Source: Lithobates sylvaticus (taxonomy: Eukaryota > Chordata > Amphibia > Anura > Ranidae). Taken from it: 64,000 nt of DNA. The position numbers were made by a program, and so were the translations under genes. The DNA lies in NCBI GenBank assembly GCA_028564925.1, contig CM053028.1:445334022-445398021 (forward strand). Reading direction: 5' to 3'. Under the pieces are notes generated by a model. It made no database searches. It saw only the letters and a program-made list of their open reading frames with translations, and was not told where the DNA came from. This document shows, piece after piece, positions 11,590-22,267 of the stretch; positions within the stretch are counted from its first letter, which is position 1, and each line of letters begins with the position of its first letter.

Positions 11590-12269
11590 GAAAAGCGCAA
11601 ATGGTCTCTCTCACCAAACTTCTACTAACACAGCCCAAAGGGTGGCGCAGTGGCTATTGAACTTCCTTTTAAGGCCCCTTTCACACTGGGGCGTTTTTCA
11701 TGCGGTGCAGCGCTAAAAATAGCGCCTGTTCACCGCATGAAAAAATCCTGCCCCTTTAACTCCAGTGTGAAAGCCGGCGGGCTTTCACACTGGAGCAGTG
11801 CGCTAGCAGGATGAAAAAAAAAGTCCTGCTAGCAGCATCTTTGGAGCGGGATAGGAGCGGTGTGTTCACCGCTCCTATACCGCTCCTTCCCATTGAAAAG
11901 AATGGGAGACCGCGGTAAAACCGCGGCAATACCGCCGCAAAGCGCCGCTACGGCGGCGCTCTGCGGGGGGTGTTTAACCCTTTTTCGGCCGCTCGCGGGG
12001 GGTAAAACCGCACCACGAGCGGCCGGAAACCGCGGTAAAAACGACGGTAAAGCAGCGCTAAATATAGCGCTGCTTTACCGTCACCGCGGCTCACCGCCCC
12101 AGTGTGAAAGGGGCCTTATAGTGCCATCGTACGTGTTGTACGTCACCACATTTTTGATGGTAGGAATTTGGGGTGATCGTGTGTATGCAAGACAGCTTGA
12201 GCGGTATTCCGTCGGAAAAACCTTCAGAGTTTTTTTTCCGACGGGAAAACCGGTTGTGTGTACACGGCA
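11590..12269. mobile_element. TWA-target MITE interrupted by a second MITE
   Basis: The right half, 12118-12269, matches the family at 10710 and ends GTGTACACGGCA followed by TTA. Its left half appears to be 11590-11671 (GGTCTCTCTCACCAAACTT). The break at TTTTA/TATAG is where the MITE at 11672 entered. Left end not resolved. Confidence 0.5.
11672..12117. mobile_element. Palindromic MITE, AGGCCCCTTTCACACTGGGG ends
   Basis: Inverted ends AGGCCCCTTTCACACTGG and CCAGTGTGAAAGGGGCCT at a TA/TTA target, inside the element at 11590. Inner inverted pairs include CCGCGGTAAAACCGCGG and CAGCGCTAAATATAGCGCTG. GC-rich and non-coding. Confidence 0.75.
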
Positions 12270-12274
12270 TTAGT

Positions 12275-12562
12275 GTCAGATTTGTCCACCGCAATGTCGC
12301 AGTCTCGCTAAAAAATCGCAGATCGCCGCCATTACTAGTAAAAAAAAAATGAAAAATTCCATAAATCTGTCTGTTTGTAGACACAATAACTGCGCAAACC
12401 AATCACTAACACTAAAACTTTTTTTTTTTACCAAAAATATGTAGCAGAATACAAAGAGGCTCAAACTGATGAACAAATCTGATTTTTTTTTTTTTTTATT
12501 CATTGTATGTGTTTTATAGCAGAAAGTTTTTTTTTTTTAATTGTCACTCTTTTGATGTTTAT
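12275..12562. mobile_element. Fragment of a TTAA-target element
   Basis: Internal segment of the copy A family: GTCCACCGCAATGTCGCAG, CGCCGCCATTACTAGTAA, ACCAAAAATATGTAGCAGAA. Both true ends are missing; it is cut off by the minisatellite-bearing repeat to its right. Confidence 0.7.
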
Positions 12563-12572
12563 AGCACAAAAA

Positions 12573-14356
12573 TAGGGACAGTCCCTCGAAAATTAAGGAC
12601 AATTGGGAGCTATGTCTAACCCTTGAATATCATGACCATTGATTTGCTATGACCAGTCCCTGGATATCCTGAGCAGTCCTTTGAAACAATGACCTGCTTC
12701 AGGACACCATGGCTAGTCCCCCTCTCCAGGGACTGCACCTTCACTCTATCTGCCCAGCGCCATCCTGCACACAGGTGGAAATGGCGGCTGGCGTAGTGTG
12801 CGCTCTCTCTCTCTAAATCATACACTATGGCCAGTCCCGGGATATCTAGACCGGTCCTCATGCACCATGAGCAGTCTCTGAATATCAAGACCAGTCCTCA
12901 TACACTATGGGCAGTACCTGAATATATAGACCAGACCCCAGACACCACGGGCAGCCACTGAAAATCTAGACCAGTCCCATACACCATGGCCAGTCTCTGA
13001 ATATCTAGACTAGTCCTCATACACTATGTCCAGTCCCTAGATATCTAGACTAATCCTCATACACTATGTCCAGTCCCTAGATATCTAGACCGGTCCTCAT
13101 ACACTATGGCCAGTCCCTGGATAGCTAGACCAGTCCCCAGACACTATGGCTAACCCATACCTCCCAACATTTGAGATGGGAATGAGGGACACCTACTAGC
13201 AAATGCATGTAGGCATAGGACACGCCCTGCCACGCCCCTTTAAAGGAGAATAACCAAAAAAAGGGGTTAATTAAATCCACAAGTGCTTTTTTTTTACCGC
13301 TACTATTCCTTTATATTGGCTTTTCAAATTTCCATACACCATGGGCAGTCTCTGAATTTCTAGACCAGTCCTCATACACTATGGGCAGTACCTGAATATA
13401 TAGACCAGTCCCCAGACACCATGGGCTGCCACTGAAAATCTAGACCAGTCCCATACACCATGGCCAGTCTCTGAATATCTAGACCAGTCCTCATACACTA
13501 TGGCCAGTCCCGGGATATCTAGACCGGTCCTCATACACCATGGCCAGTCTCTGAATATCTAGACCAGTCCTCATGCACTATGGCCAGTCCCGGGATATCT
13601 AGACCGGTCCTCATACACCATGGCCAGTCTCTGAATATCTAGACCAGTCCTCATACACTATGGCCAGTCCCGGGATATCTACACCGGTCCTCATGCACCA
13701 TGGCCAGTCCCTAGATATCTAGACCGGTCCTCATGCACTATGGCCAGTCCCTGGATAGCTAGACCAGTCCCCAGACACTATGGCTAACCCATACCTCCCA
13801 ACATTTTGAGATGGGAATGAGGGACACCTACTAGCAAACGCATGTAGGCATAGGAGACGCCCTGCCACGCCCCTTTAAAGGAGAATAACCAAAAAAAAGG
13901 GGTTAATTAAATCCACAAGTGCTTTTTTTTACTGCTATTATTCCTTTATATTGGCTTTTTAAATTGACAAATGCAGCAGTTTATACATTGGATGAAAGGT
14001 TTAGCATCAGGAAAAACTTTTTTGAAGATAAAAAGTGCATTTTATATACAACTATACAGATCAGACCAAAATGAGGGACAAATGATGAGGAATGAGGGAC
14101 AGTGTTCCAAATCAGGGACAGTCCCTCGAAAATTAAGGACAGTTGGGAGCTATGGCTAACCCTTGAATATCATGACCATTGATTTGCTATGACCAGTCCC
14201 TGGATATCCTGAGCAGTCCTTTGAAACAATGACCTGCTCCAGGACACCATGGCTAGTCCCCCTCTCCAGGGACTGCACCTTCATCTATCTACCCAGCACC
14301 GTTCTGCACACAGGCGGGAATGGCGGCTGGCGTAGTGTGCGCTCTCTCTCTCTATC
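12573..14356. repeat. Compound repeat: about 250-bp units duplicated around a 40-bp minisatellite
   Basis: 12573-12826 (CAGTCCCTCGAAAATTAAGG to GTGTGCGCTCTCTCTC) is repeated almost exactly at 14112-14356. Between them, at 12826-13150 and 13331-13790, lies a tandem array with a 40-bp unit built on GGCCAGTCYCTGAATATCTA, about 8 and 11 copies. A 170-bp piece with ATGAGGGACACCTACTAGCA occurs twice, at 13155 and 13786. Confidence 0.8.
13788..14156. mobile_element. DNA-transposon-like repeat with CATACCTCCCAAC ends
   Basis: Starts CATACCTCCCAACATTTT and ends with the inverse GTTGGGAGCTATGG; subterminal ATGAGGGACA occurs near both ends. A partial copy of its left end is at 13155-13330 and of its right end at 12573-12615. 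Superfamily not determined. Confidence 0.5.
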
Positions 14357-14587
14357 CTCTATTTAGATGCGGTTCCTCTATTAGAAGTACGTCACCAGGC
14401 CCACACCATCAGCCCACGTCATGCATGTCACCGCCATTAGGTCATTGGGAAGCAGCCGGGAGGGGCCACTCGGCAGACGCCGCTCTGCTTCTCCTGCGGG
14501 TACCGGAGCGCCACCTGCTGGAGCCGAGCGGAACTGCCAGGTCCCATGCACTGCTTGTAAATAAACAGCGGCGGCTGGACGGAGGAG
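14357..14587 (+). promoter_or_regulatory. Candidate CpG-rich promoter and noncoding first exon
   Basis: A GC- and CpG-rich patch without recognisable repeat ends, rising from repeat sequence. It ends at GGAGGAG|GTAAGT (donor GT at 14588-14589), a consensus splice donor. It lies 13.6 kb upstream of the ZBTB38 coding exon on the same strand, and mammalian ZBTB38 has several far-upstream noncoding exons, so it could be one. Only the donor and composition are visible. A 144-codon open frame across it continues through the donor and is not credited. Confidence 0.3.
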
Positions 14588-14973
14588 GTAAGTCGTGCAC
14601 TCATGGCCTGTCTGAGAGAGAGAGGCACTTACTGCACTACTTACCTGCATTCTACTTACCTCCACTTCCTACTGGCCTTACCATAGTTTATACTTGGTTT
14701 ATTGTCCTGATCATTGTCGGTGATGGCCCGAGCAGCAGGCTGTATGCAGAATAAGGCCATCACCAGGTGTCAGAGGGGTCAGGTGCTGATGGAGGGGAGG
14801 GGGTATAGAATGGGATGTCATGTGATCAGGCCAGGGCACCCTTCCTCCATGGACAGGCACAAAGTGGGCAAAGAAAGCCTGGGCACTGCAGACTCCAACT
14901 CTTTACCTGTGGGCAGATTAAAGGACAGCCATGGCACCATCATTCTCATAGTGTCCTGACTTGTATTTATTAA

Positions 14974-16604
14974 CCACTTGCCCTCAGGAAGATTTACCCC
15001 CCTCTCGCCATTTTTTTGCGATACGGCACTGCATCGATTTAACTGACAATTGCGCAGTCGTACAACGTTGTACCCAAACAAAATTGACATCCGTTTTTTC
15101 CCCACAAATGGAGCTTTATTTTGGTGGTATTTGATCACATCTGCGGTTTTTATTTTTTGCGCTATAAACAAAAAAAGACCAACAATTTCAAAAAAAATAA
15201 AAAATAATATTTTTTTTTACTTTCTGCTATAAAACATATTCAATTAAAAAAATGAAAAAAAAAATCAAATTTCTTCATTAATTTAGGCCAATATGTATTC
15301 TGCTACATATTGTTGGTTAACCACTTGCCGTCCGCGCTATAGCCAAATGACGGCCACAGTGCGGACCTGAATTTCCAGGAGGCCGTCATATGACGGCCTC
15401 CCCTGTGCACGCTCCCTGCGCGCGCCCTGATCACCGAGTCACTGAGACTCGGGTGATCACAGATCCGAGTAAGGGGCCGGTCCCAGCCCCTTACCACGTG
15501 ATCAGCTGTCAGCCAATGACAGCTGATCACATGATGTAAGTAAAAGCTCGGTAATCGTTTTTTTTTTTTCTCCTCATGCCATTGCCACCTGCCAGTGCCA
15601 CCTATCAATGCCCATGAGTGCCACCTATCAATGCCCACAAGTGCCACCTATCAATGCCCACCAGTGGTGCCAATCAGTGCCACCTAGCAGTGCTGCCTAT
15701 CAGTGTGACCGATCAGTGCTCATTATTCCCACCCATCAGTGCCCATCACTGCCACCTATCGGTGCCCATCAGTGCCGCCTCATCAGCATACATCAATGAA
15801 GGAGAAAAAAATTACCTGTTTGCAAAATTTTATAACAAAATATAAAAAAATTAAAACGCAGAGGTGATCAAATACCACCAAAAGAAAGCTCTATTTGTGG
15901 GAAAAAAAAGGATAAAAATTTAATTTGGGTACAGTGTAGCATGACCGCTCAATTGTCATTCAAAGTGCATCAGCGCTGAAAGGTGTAAATTGGTCTGGAC
16001 AGGAGGGGGGGGGGGGGGGTATAAGTGCCCAGTAAGCAAGTGGTTAAAAAAAATCCCAATAAGTGTATATTGATCGGTTTGCGCAATAGTTATCGCGTCT
16101 ACAAACTGTGGAATAGATTTATGGACTTTTTATTTTTTTAATTGTTTACTAGAAATGGCGGCGATCTGCGATTTTTAGCAGGATTGCGGCGGACAAATTG
16201 GACACTAAGTGACATTTTTTGGGGACCAGTGACATCAATACAGTGATCAGTGCTGAAAAAATGCCACTGGCAGGGAAGGTGTTAACATCAAGGGCAATCA
16301 AAGGGTTAAGTGTGGTCCTAGGGAGTGATTTCTAGATGTGGGGAATGGACTGACTGGAGGAAGAGAGAAATCTGTGTTCCTGATTAGCAGGAACACAAGA
16401 TCTCTCTCTTCCTGTCTGACAAAACGACGGTCTGCCTTGTTTACATGGACAGACCGCCATTCTGCCTCTCCTATGAACGATCGACATGTCCAATCACAGC
16501 AGGAGCACGGCTTCGGCGGCGCAGAGCCGACAACAGGAATCACGTACAGGTACATGATTTTGCGCTTAAGGGCAGTATATGTACGTGAGGCGGTTCTTAA
16601 GTGG
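14974..16604. mobile_element. TTAA-target element (outer copy C), split by another copy
   Basis: TTAA at 14970-14973 and 16605-16608; ends CCACTTGCCCTCAGG and CTTAAGTGG. Carries the family landmarks in reverse order to copy A (TTTGATCACATCTGCGG, AAAATCCCAATAAG, ATGGCGGCGATCTGCG). It is interrupted at an internal TTAA by the element 15321-16043. Confidence 0.8.
15321..16043. mobile_element. TTAA-target element (inner copy) with a 23-bp minisatellite
   Basis: TTAA at 15317-15320 and 16044-16047; ends CCACTTGCCGTCCGCGC and GTAAGCAAGTGG. Contains the GCCGTCATATGACGGC palindrome and, at about 15580-15790, a tandem array of a roughly 23-bp unit (AGTGCCACCTATCAATGCCCA). The array yields His/Ser/Pro-rich open frames that are not genes. 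Confidence 0.8.
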
Positions 16605-16608
16605 TTAA

Positions 16609-17320
16609 CTGACAATTGTGCTACGTGCAGTCCTGCACCCAAATAAAATGTATGTCCTTTTTTCCCCATAAATAAAGCTTTCTTTTGGTGGTATTTGATC
16701 ACCACTGCGTTTTTTATTTTTTGTGCTATAAACAAAAAAGACAGACAATTTTGAAACAAATTAACTTTTGTCCCTTCTACTGTAAGGCTCCATTCACATA
16801 CATGGAAATCGAATGCACTTTGAACCGCATCTGATTCGTATAACATGTGAACTGGCAGCATTTTTAACGCAGCCGGTTCACACATGTGTGGGGCACGGTT
16901 TTAAAAAGAGTCCTGTGCATTTTTCAGTCTGGTTCAGGTGTGATTTCAGATAAAAATTTGCTGAAACCGCGACCACATATACGTGAACCCAGCCTAAAAC
17001 ATATCCAATAAAAAAATATAACAAATCAAATCTCTTAATAAAATAAATGCAGGCCAATATGTATTCGGCTACATGTTTTTGGTAAAGAAAATCACAATAA
17101 GCGTATACTGTATTAATTAGTTTACACGAACGGTATAGCATCTACAAACTATGGGATATATAGTGAAATATATCGACTTAAAGCAGGACTGTAATATTGC
17201 GGTGGCCAATCAGATACTAACTGACACTTTGTGGGAACCAGTGACACTAATATATACGTGATCCTGCACACAGCTGCTGCCCTGTAGCAGTAAAACTGCT
17301 ATAGGGTGGACAGCAAGTGG
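16609..17320. mobile_element. TTAA-family element beginning at an internal TTAA
   Basis: Starts directly with TTAACTGACAATTGTG, the reverse of the internal family text CAATTGTCAGTTAA, so the usual CCACTT end is missing; the right end CAGCAAGTGG|TTAA (17321-17324) is normal. It holds a later MITE at 16786-16994. Confidence 0.65.
16786..16994. mobile_element. MITE, TAA target
   Basis: TAA at 16783-16785 and 16995-16997; inverted ends GGCTCCATTCACATA and ACGTGAACCCAGCC. Removing it with one TAA restores the host element text TACTGTAAAACATAT. TWA target fits PIF/Harbinger. Confidence 0.65.
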
Positions 17321-17324
17321 TTAA

Positions 17325-18281
17325 TACTGACCTGGTATATAAACACACACACAGGTTATTGGTGGATGAGCAATGATTGAGACTCACCGCAAATTTATGA
17401 GATTACTTCAAAATGTATCTAAAGCCATTTTTTTAGTTTTGTGTGGAGTGGTAAAGGGGGGTCAGTACCTCTGTCAAGTTTTTATTGCTAATAATACAGA
17501 GAAAACCAGCCATTGGAAAAGTAGATTCTGAAGAAACATTTACTGAAAGTGTAAAATCACTGCTTGCAGGCAGCAGGGTACCATGGGATATGTAGTCCTT
17601 AGGAATTAAAAGTAAACAGCAGAGGAAAAGCTGCAAAGCATACAGGGAATCCAGGAAGCTGTGGAAAGAGATGGCCAGCAGACTGGCAGCACTCACACCA
17701 CGAAAGGCGATTTTTCATGTAAGCTTCTATTGGATTGGCAAAAATAACTATTGTTTTTATTGTTATTACAGGCAGGGCTTGCGCTGCGTGTGTCTATGGA
17801 CACACACAGCCTGGCTCAGGAGCACACTTGTGCCTCCATAGGAAGCGGCTTCCTATTGTGGCACACGGAGAAGAGGTGGAGCAAAAAACATCAGTGGGGG
17901 ACCCTAGAAAATGAGGTTAAGAAGAGCTGCTCTACCCTTGCAAACAAAATTGTCTTTACAACCCCTTAACGAGTTTTTCCACTTTTGCAGTCAAATATGA
18001 GACAGCCCCACTGTATGTTTGTAATGTGTTCCCATTTACACAGCATGCCTAATTTTTTGTTCTTTTTAATATTTCTTACTTTTTAGATGTTTAGAGGAGC
18101 TGTCATGTTTGACAGTAAAAATTTTTGAACGATGTTAGAGCGAGCCTGTCCCAAGTTTGTTCTCATTAACATACAAAAAAGTCCAGCCTACACCTTTAAA
18201 CCTTTGTTAAGACAGACAATGTTCAAATCTAGTTACAACTGATAATGAAGATTTTCCTGCACAAGTACAGACAGACTTAAG
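17325..18281. other. No gene recognised
   Basis: Ordinary AT-rich DNA with short open frames only. No repeat ends supported. Confidence 0.35.
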
Positions 18282-18920
18282 CCCCGTACACAAGCAGAAT
18301 GTCCGGAGACGGTACAAAAAATACCGTCCAACATTCTGCCCTCCCGATCAGCCAATGGCAAAGATCGCTGATGGGAGTGTTCGGGGGGGGAGGGGGGGGA
18401 CTGTCCCCCTGTCAGAACACAACAGCTCAGTGGGTGTCAGAAACCATGAATCAGACTGAGACAGAAGTACAGTTAAATCACACTTGTTTTAATAATAATA
18501 ATAATAATAAAAAAAAGGTAAACAGAGTAAACATAGTCAAAACATAGCCAGAGTTCAGGAACTGGAACGGATAGTCAGACAAGCCAAAACGTCAGGGAGC
18601 CAGAGATGAGTAGAACAGCAAGCAGGATCTGGAGCCAGAAGGAATATCAGTCAAGCAAGTCTTTAACAGGAACACAGGAGAGCGTCTCTAGAAATGTGAC
18701 CAAGGCGAAGGCAGAGATCATCAACAGGTAAGTCACTGTGGAGAGATAGGAGCTGGCAATTAGCCGACAGCAGAGCGGCCAGCTCATAGAAGGAAGGGCT
18801 GAGCCCTTACACCGGGGGAGATTGCTGGACTAACCTTGCATGGTTAGTACTGCGTCTCCGACCGGAGCTAACAGTTTTTTTCCAGTTGCACAAAAAAAAA
18901 ACTGTAGTGTTTACTAGGCT
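18282..18920. repeat. MITE fragment plus unclassified repeat
   Basis: Begins with AAGCCCCGTACACAAGC, an end of the TWA MITE family seen at 23083. From about 18420 a different repeat-like sequence runs to about 18860, including an (AAT)n tract at 18491-18510 and the text AGTTCAGGAACTGGAACGG. I cannot assign the second part. Confidence 0.35.
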
Positions 18921-18924
18921 TTAA

Positions 18925-19877
18925 CCAATTCCTTACTGGGAACTTAAACCCCCCTCCTGCCCAGACCAATTTTCAGCTTTCAGCACTGATGCACTTTGAA
19001 TGACAATTGCATGGTCACACAACGCTGTAACCAAATTAAATATTTATATAGTTCTTTTCACACAAATAGAGCTTTCTTTTGGTGGTATTTAATCACAGCT
19101 GGGGTTTTTATTTTTTGTTAAACAAACAAAAAAATATGGAAAATTTTGGAAAAGAAAAAAATCATGTTTCATAGTTTGTTATAAAATGTTGCAAACAGGT
19201 AATTTTTCTCCTTCGTTGATATGCACTGATGAGGCGGCACTGATAGGCTGCACTGGTGGGCACTGATAGGCTGCACTGATGGGCACTAATAGGCACAGAT
19301 AAGGTGGCACTGATAGGCACAGAAAGACGGCACTGATGGGGACAGATAAGGCGGTACTGATGGGCACAGGTAAGGCGGCACTGATGGGCACAGATAAGAT
19401 TGCACTGATAGATGGCACTGATGGGCATTGGTAAGTGACACTGATGAGCACAGATAAGATGGCACAGATGGGCACTGATAGGTGGCACTGATGGGCACTG
19501 GTAAGTGACACTGATGGGCACTGGTAGGTGACACTGATGGGCACTGGTAGTTGAAATTGATGGGCGGCACTGGTAGGTGACACTGATTGGTGACACTGAT
19601 GGGTGGCACTGTGGGCACTGGTAGGTGGCACTGGTGGGCACTGGTAGGCGGCACTGTTGTGTACTGATAGGTGGCACTGTTAGGTGGCAGAGATGAGCAT
19701 GCGGCTGCTCTCCTTGATCGGGACTGATGTCCCGATGACAGCCGCTGGTGATCGGCTTTTTTTTTTCTCCTCGTGCTATCAGCGCGAGGAGAAAAAATTG
19801 CTGATTACCAGCTCTGTTTACATCACATGATCAGCTGTCATTGGCCTTCTTTCGGCTATAGCGCGGATGGGAGGTGG
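18925..19877. mobile_element. TTAA-target element (copy F) with 23-bp minisatellite
   Basis: TTAA at 18921-18924 and 19878-19881; ends CCAATTCCTTACTGGG and GATGGGAGGTGG. Contains TTTTGGTGGTATTTAATCAC and a tandem array at 19215-19690 of a unit close to GGTGGCACTGATGGGCACT. The array corresponds to that in the inner copy at 15580 but on the other strand. Long minus-strand frames rich in His, Ser and Pro are array artefacts. Confidence 0.8.
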
Positions 19878-19881
19878 TTAA

Positions 19882-20240
19882 AGTGGTTGTAAAGGCAGAA
19901 GGTTTTTTATCCTAATGCATTAAGAGAAAAAAATTTCTGTGTGCAGCAGCCCCCTAATTAGCCCCCTCAGCTCCTAGATCCAGCCAGCAATGTTGCACGA
20001 GAGACTCAGCTGTCCGGGACTCCCCCTCATTGGCTGAGACGCCATTGGCTCCTGCTGCTGTCAAACAAAGTCAGTGAGCCAATAAGGAGAGAAAGGGCAC
20101 TTCGGCCCGGGTGCCCCCATAGCAAGCTGCTTGGAGGGAGGAGGGAGGGGCCAGGAGCACCGAAGAGGGACCCCAGAAGAGGAGAATCTGGGCTGCTCTG
20201 TGCAAAACCAACTGCACAGAGCAGGTAAGTATAACATGTT
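19882..20240. mobile_element. TTAA|AG family element sharing its TTAA with copy F
   Basis: Starts AGTGGTTGTAAAGGCAG immediately after the TTAA at 19878-19881 that closes copy F. Ends near GAGCAGGTAAGTATAAC. The right terminus is not resolved. Confidence 0.45.
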
Positions 20241-20309
20241 TGTTATTTTCAACAACAACCAAAAAAGAGACTTTAGTATCACAATGAGAAAATCTGATGA
20301 AAAAAACAG

Positions 20310-20640
20310 TTTTTGGAGCGATTGTCTGATAATCTGATCGTTAGTACACAGCTTTGGAGAACTGATCATGACAGTTCATGCAAAATTATACAAAGGGACA
20401 AGCACGAAAAATGTTCTTGTAAGATAACAGAACCACTATTTTTGTTAAGTCAATACAGTATTATTCTATAACAAAAAGAGTGACCAGGACCTCATACAAT
20501 ACATGACATCATCGCAGGAAGTTGTATTCTTTCTTAGGAGAATTTTCATAACTGTAGTAACCTATTAATTTTGAATATGAGACTAGCATGCAAAACAAAA
20601 TGCACAATCATTCGTCCGATATTCTCATCATGTGTACCAT
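20310..20640. repeat. MITE-like repeat, inverse of 2132-2430
   Basis: Carries CTGATAATCTGATCGTTAG at the left and TCATCATGTGTACCATGCTT at the right, the inverse of the ends of the copy at 2132. Non-coding and diverged. Confidence 0.5.
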
Positions 20641-20756
20641 GCTTTAATTATGGCAAACACAGTCCCCTCATAAAGAATTTCTTTGCTGGAGGGTTCAGAA
20701 TAAATAAGGTAAGGTAGGCAGCAGTTTATTTAATTATTTTTTTAGTTTATGCTATG

Positions 20757-22259
20757 CAGTGGCGTCACCAGGGTTGGTGTCACCCGATGCAATAAAACAT
20801 GGTGTCACCCCCACCCCCCTCCACCAACTATAGTCGCCCCACAGTACAGACCCCCCCTCCACTAAGTATAGACGCCCCTCCACTAAGTATAGCCCCTCCT
20901 CTGTCAGTGCAGACCCTCTAAGAAGAATAACCCCCCTACATCAGTATTGACCACCCCCCTCGGTACAAACCCCCCTCCCTCAGTATAGACCTCCCCTCCC
21001 TCAGTATAGACCTCCCCCTCAGTATAGACCCCCCCTCCATTAGTACAGACCCCCCAGAACAAACCACCCCCCTCCATTAGTGCAGACCCCCCCCCCAGAA
21101 CAACCACCCCCTCCATTAGTACAAACCACCCCCTCCATTAGTACAGATTCCTCCCCCCAGAACAAACCACCCCCCTCCATTAGTACAGACCCCCCTCCAG
21201 AACAAACCACCCCCTCCATTAGTACAGATTCCTCCCCCCAGAACAAACCACCCCCCTCCATTAGTACAGACCCCCCTCCAGAACAAACCACCCCCCTCCA
21301 TTAGTACAGATTCCTCCCCCAGAACAAACCACTCCCCCTCCATTAGTACAGACCCCCCCAGAACAAACCACCCCCCCTCCATTAGTACAGATTCCTCCCC
21401 CCAGAACAAACCACCCCCTTCCATTAGTACAGACCCCCCAGAACAAACCACCCCCCTCCATTAGTACAGAACCCCCAGAACAAACCACCCCCCTCCATTA
21501 GTACAGACCCCCCCAGAACCAACCACCCCCCTCCATTAGTACAGAGTCCTCCCCCCAGAACAAACCACCCCCCTCCATTAGTACAGACCCCCCCCCCCAC
21601 CCCCCTCCATTAGTACAAAGAACAAACCACCCCCCTCCATTAGTACAGATTCCTCCCCCCAGAACAAACCACTCCCCCTCCATTAGTACAGACCCCCCCA
21701 GAACAACAAACCACCCCCCTCCATTAGTACAGATTCCTCCCCCAGAACAAACCACCCCCCCTCCATTAGTACAGACCCCCCAGAACAAACCACCCCCCTC
21801 CATTAGTACAGATCCCTCCCCCAGAACAAACCACCCCCCCATTAGTACAACCCCCCCCCCCCCCAGAACAAACCACCCCCCCATATGATATAGCTGTGAC
21901 CAGCAGCATAAACCAACCTCATCAGCAAGCCCCCCCCCCCCCCTCCTTACAACACCTCACCTCGGACGGCGGAGGACAACTCCCCCCCCCATCTCTCAAG
22001 CCGACCCAGAACACCCGGGCGGCAGCTGGAGAGGAGAGGACAGTGTGCAGCCGCGCTGCGCCGGGTGGAGAGCAGATCGAGACAGGCTTGGGCAGGAGTG
22101 GGAAACAGAGGAGGAGAACACATGGCAGGCACGACCGCTGGAGGTGTGTCCCGGCTGAAGAAAAAAAAAAAACAGGGCTTCCATTACCCTCGGGATGGTG
22201 TCACCCCTCTAGCAGGTGGCACCCGGTGCAGACCACACCCCTGCCTAGCGACGCCACTG
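20757..22259. mobile_element. hAT element, 1.5 kb, non-autonomous, with minisatellite
   Basis: Perfect 8-bp target duplication ATGCTATG at 20749-20756 and 22260-22267. Inverted ends CAGTGGCGTCACCAGGG and CTAGCGACGCCACTG, with subterminal GTGTCACCC at both sides. No transposase frame. The centre is a C-rich minisatellite (20815-21890), and a CpG-rich part lies at 21955-22140. Confidence 0.9.
20815..21890. repeat. C-rich minisatellite, unit about 37 bp
   Basis: Tandem units built on CCAGAACAAACCACCCCC and CTCCATTAGTACAGA, with an alternating spacer ATTCCTCCCCC in about half of the units. More than 25 units. Gly/Trp/Phe-rich minus-strand frames come from the array. Internal to the hAT element. 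Confidence 0.9.
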
Positions 22260-22267
22260 ATGCTATG

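Noticed and set aside
14320-14754. 144-codon plus-strand frame and opposing frames
   Set aside because: The frame crosses a strong splice donor and has no domain; the region is better read as a possible noncoding exon.
19162-19677. Three overlapping minus-strand frames of 120-171 codons rich in His, Ser, Pro, Ile
   Set aside because: They are readings of the 23-bp tandem array in TTAA element copy F; a mirror case exists at 15600-15845.
20904-21884. Several overlapping minus-strand frames rich in Gly, Trp, Phe and Val
   Set aside because: They arise from the C-rich 37-bp minisatellite inside a hAT element; all frames of such an array stay open and no start, domain or splice context supports a gene.
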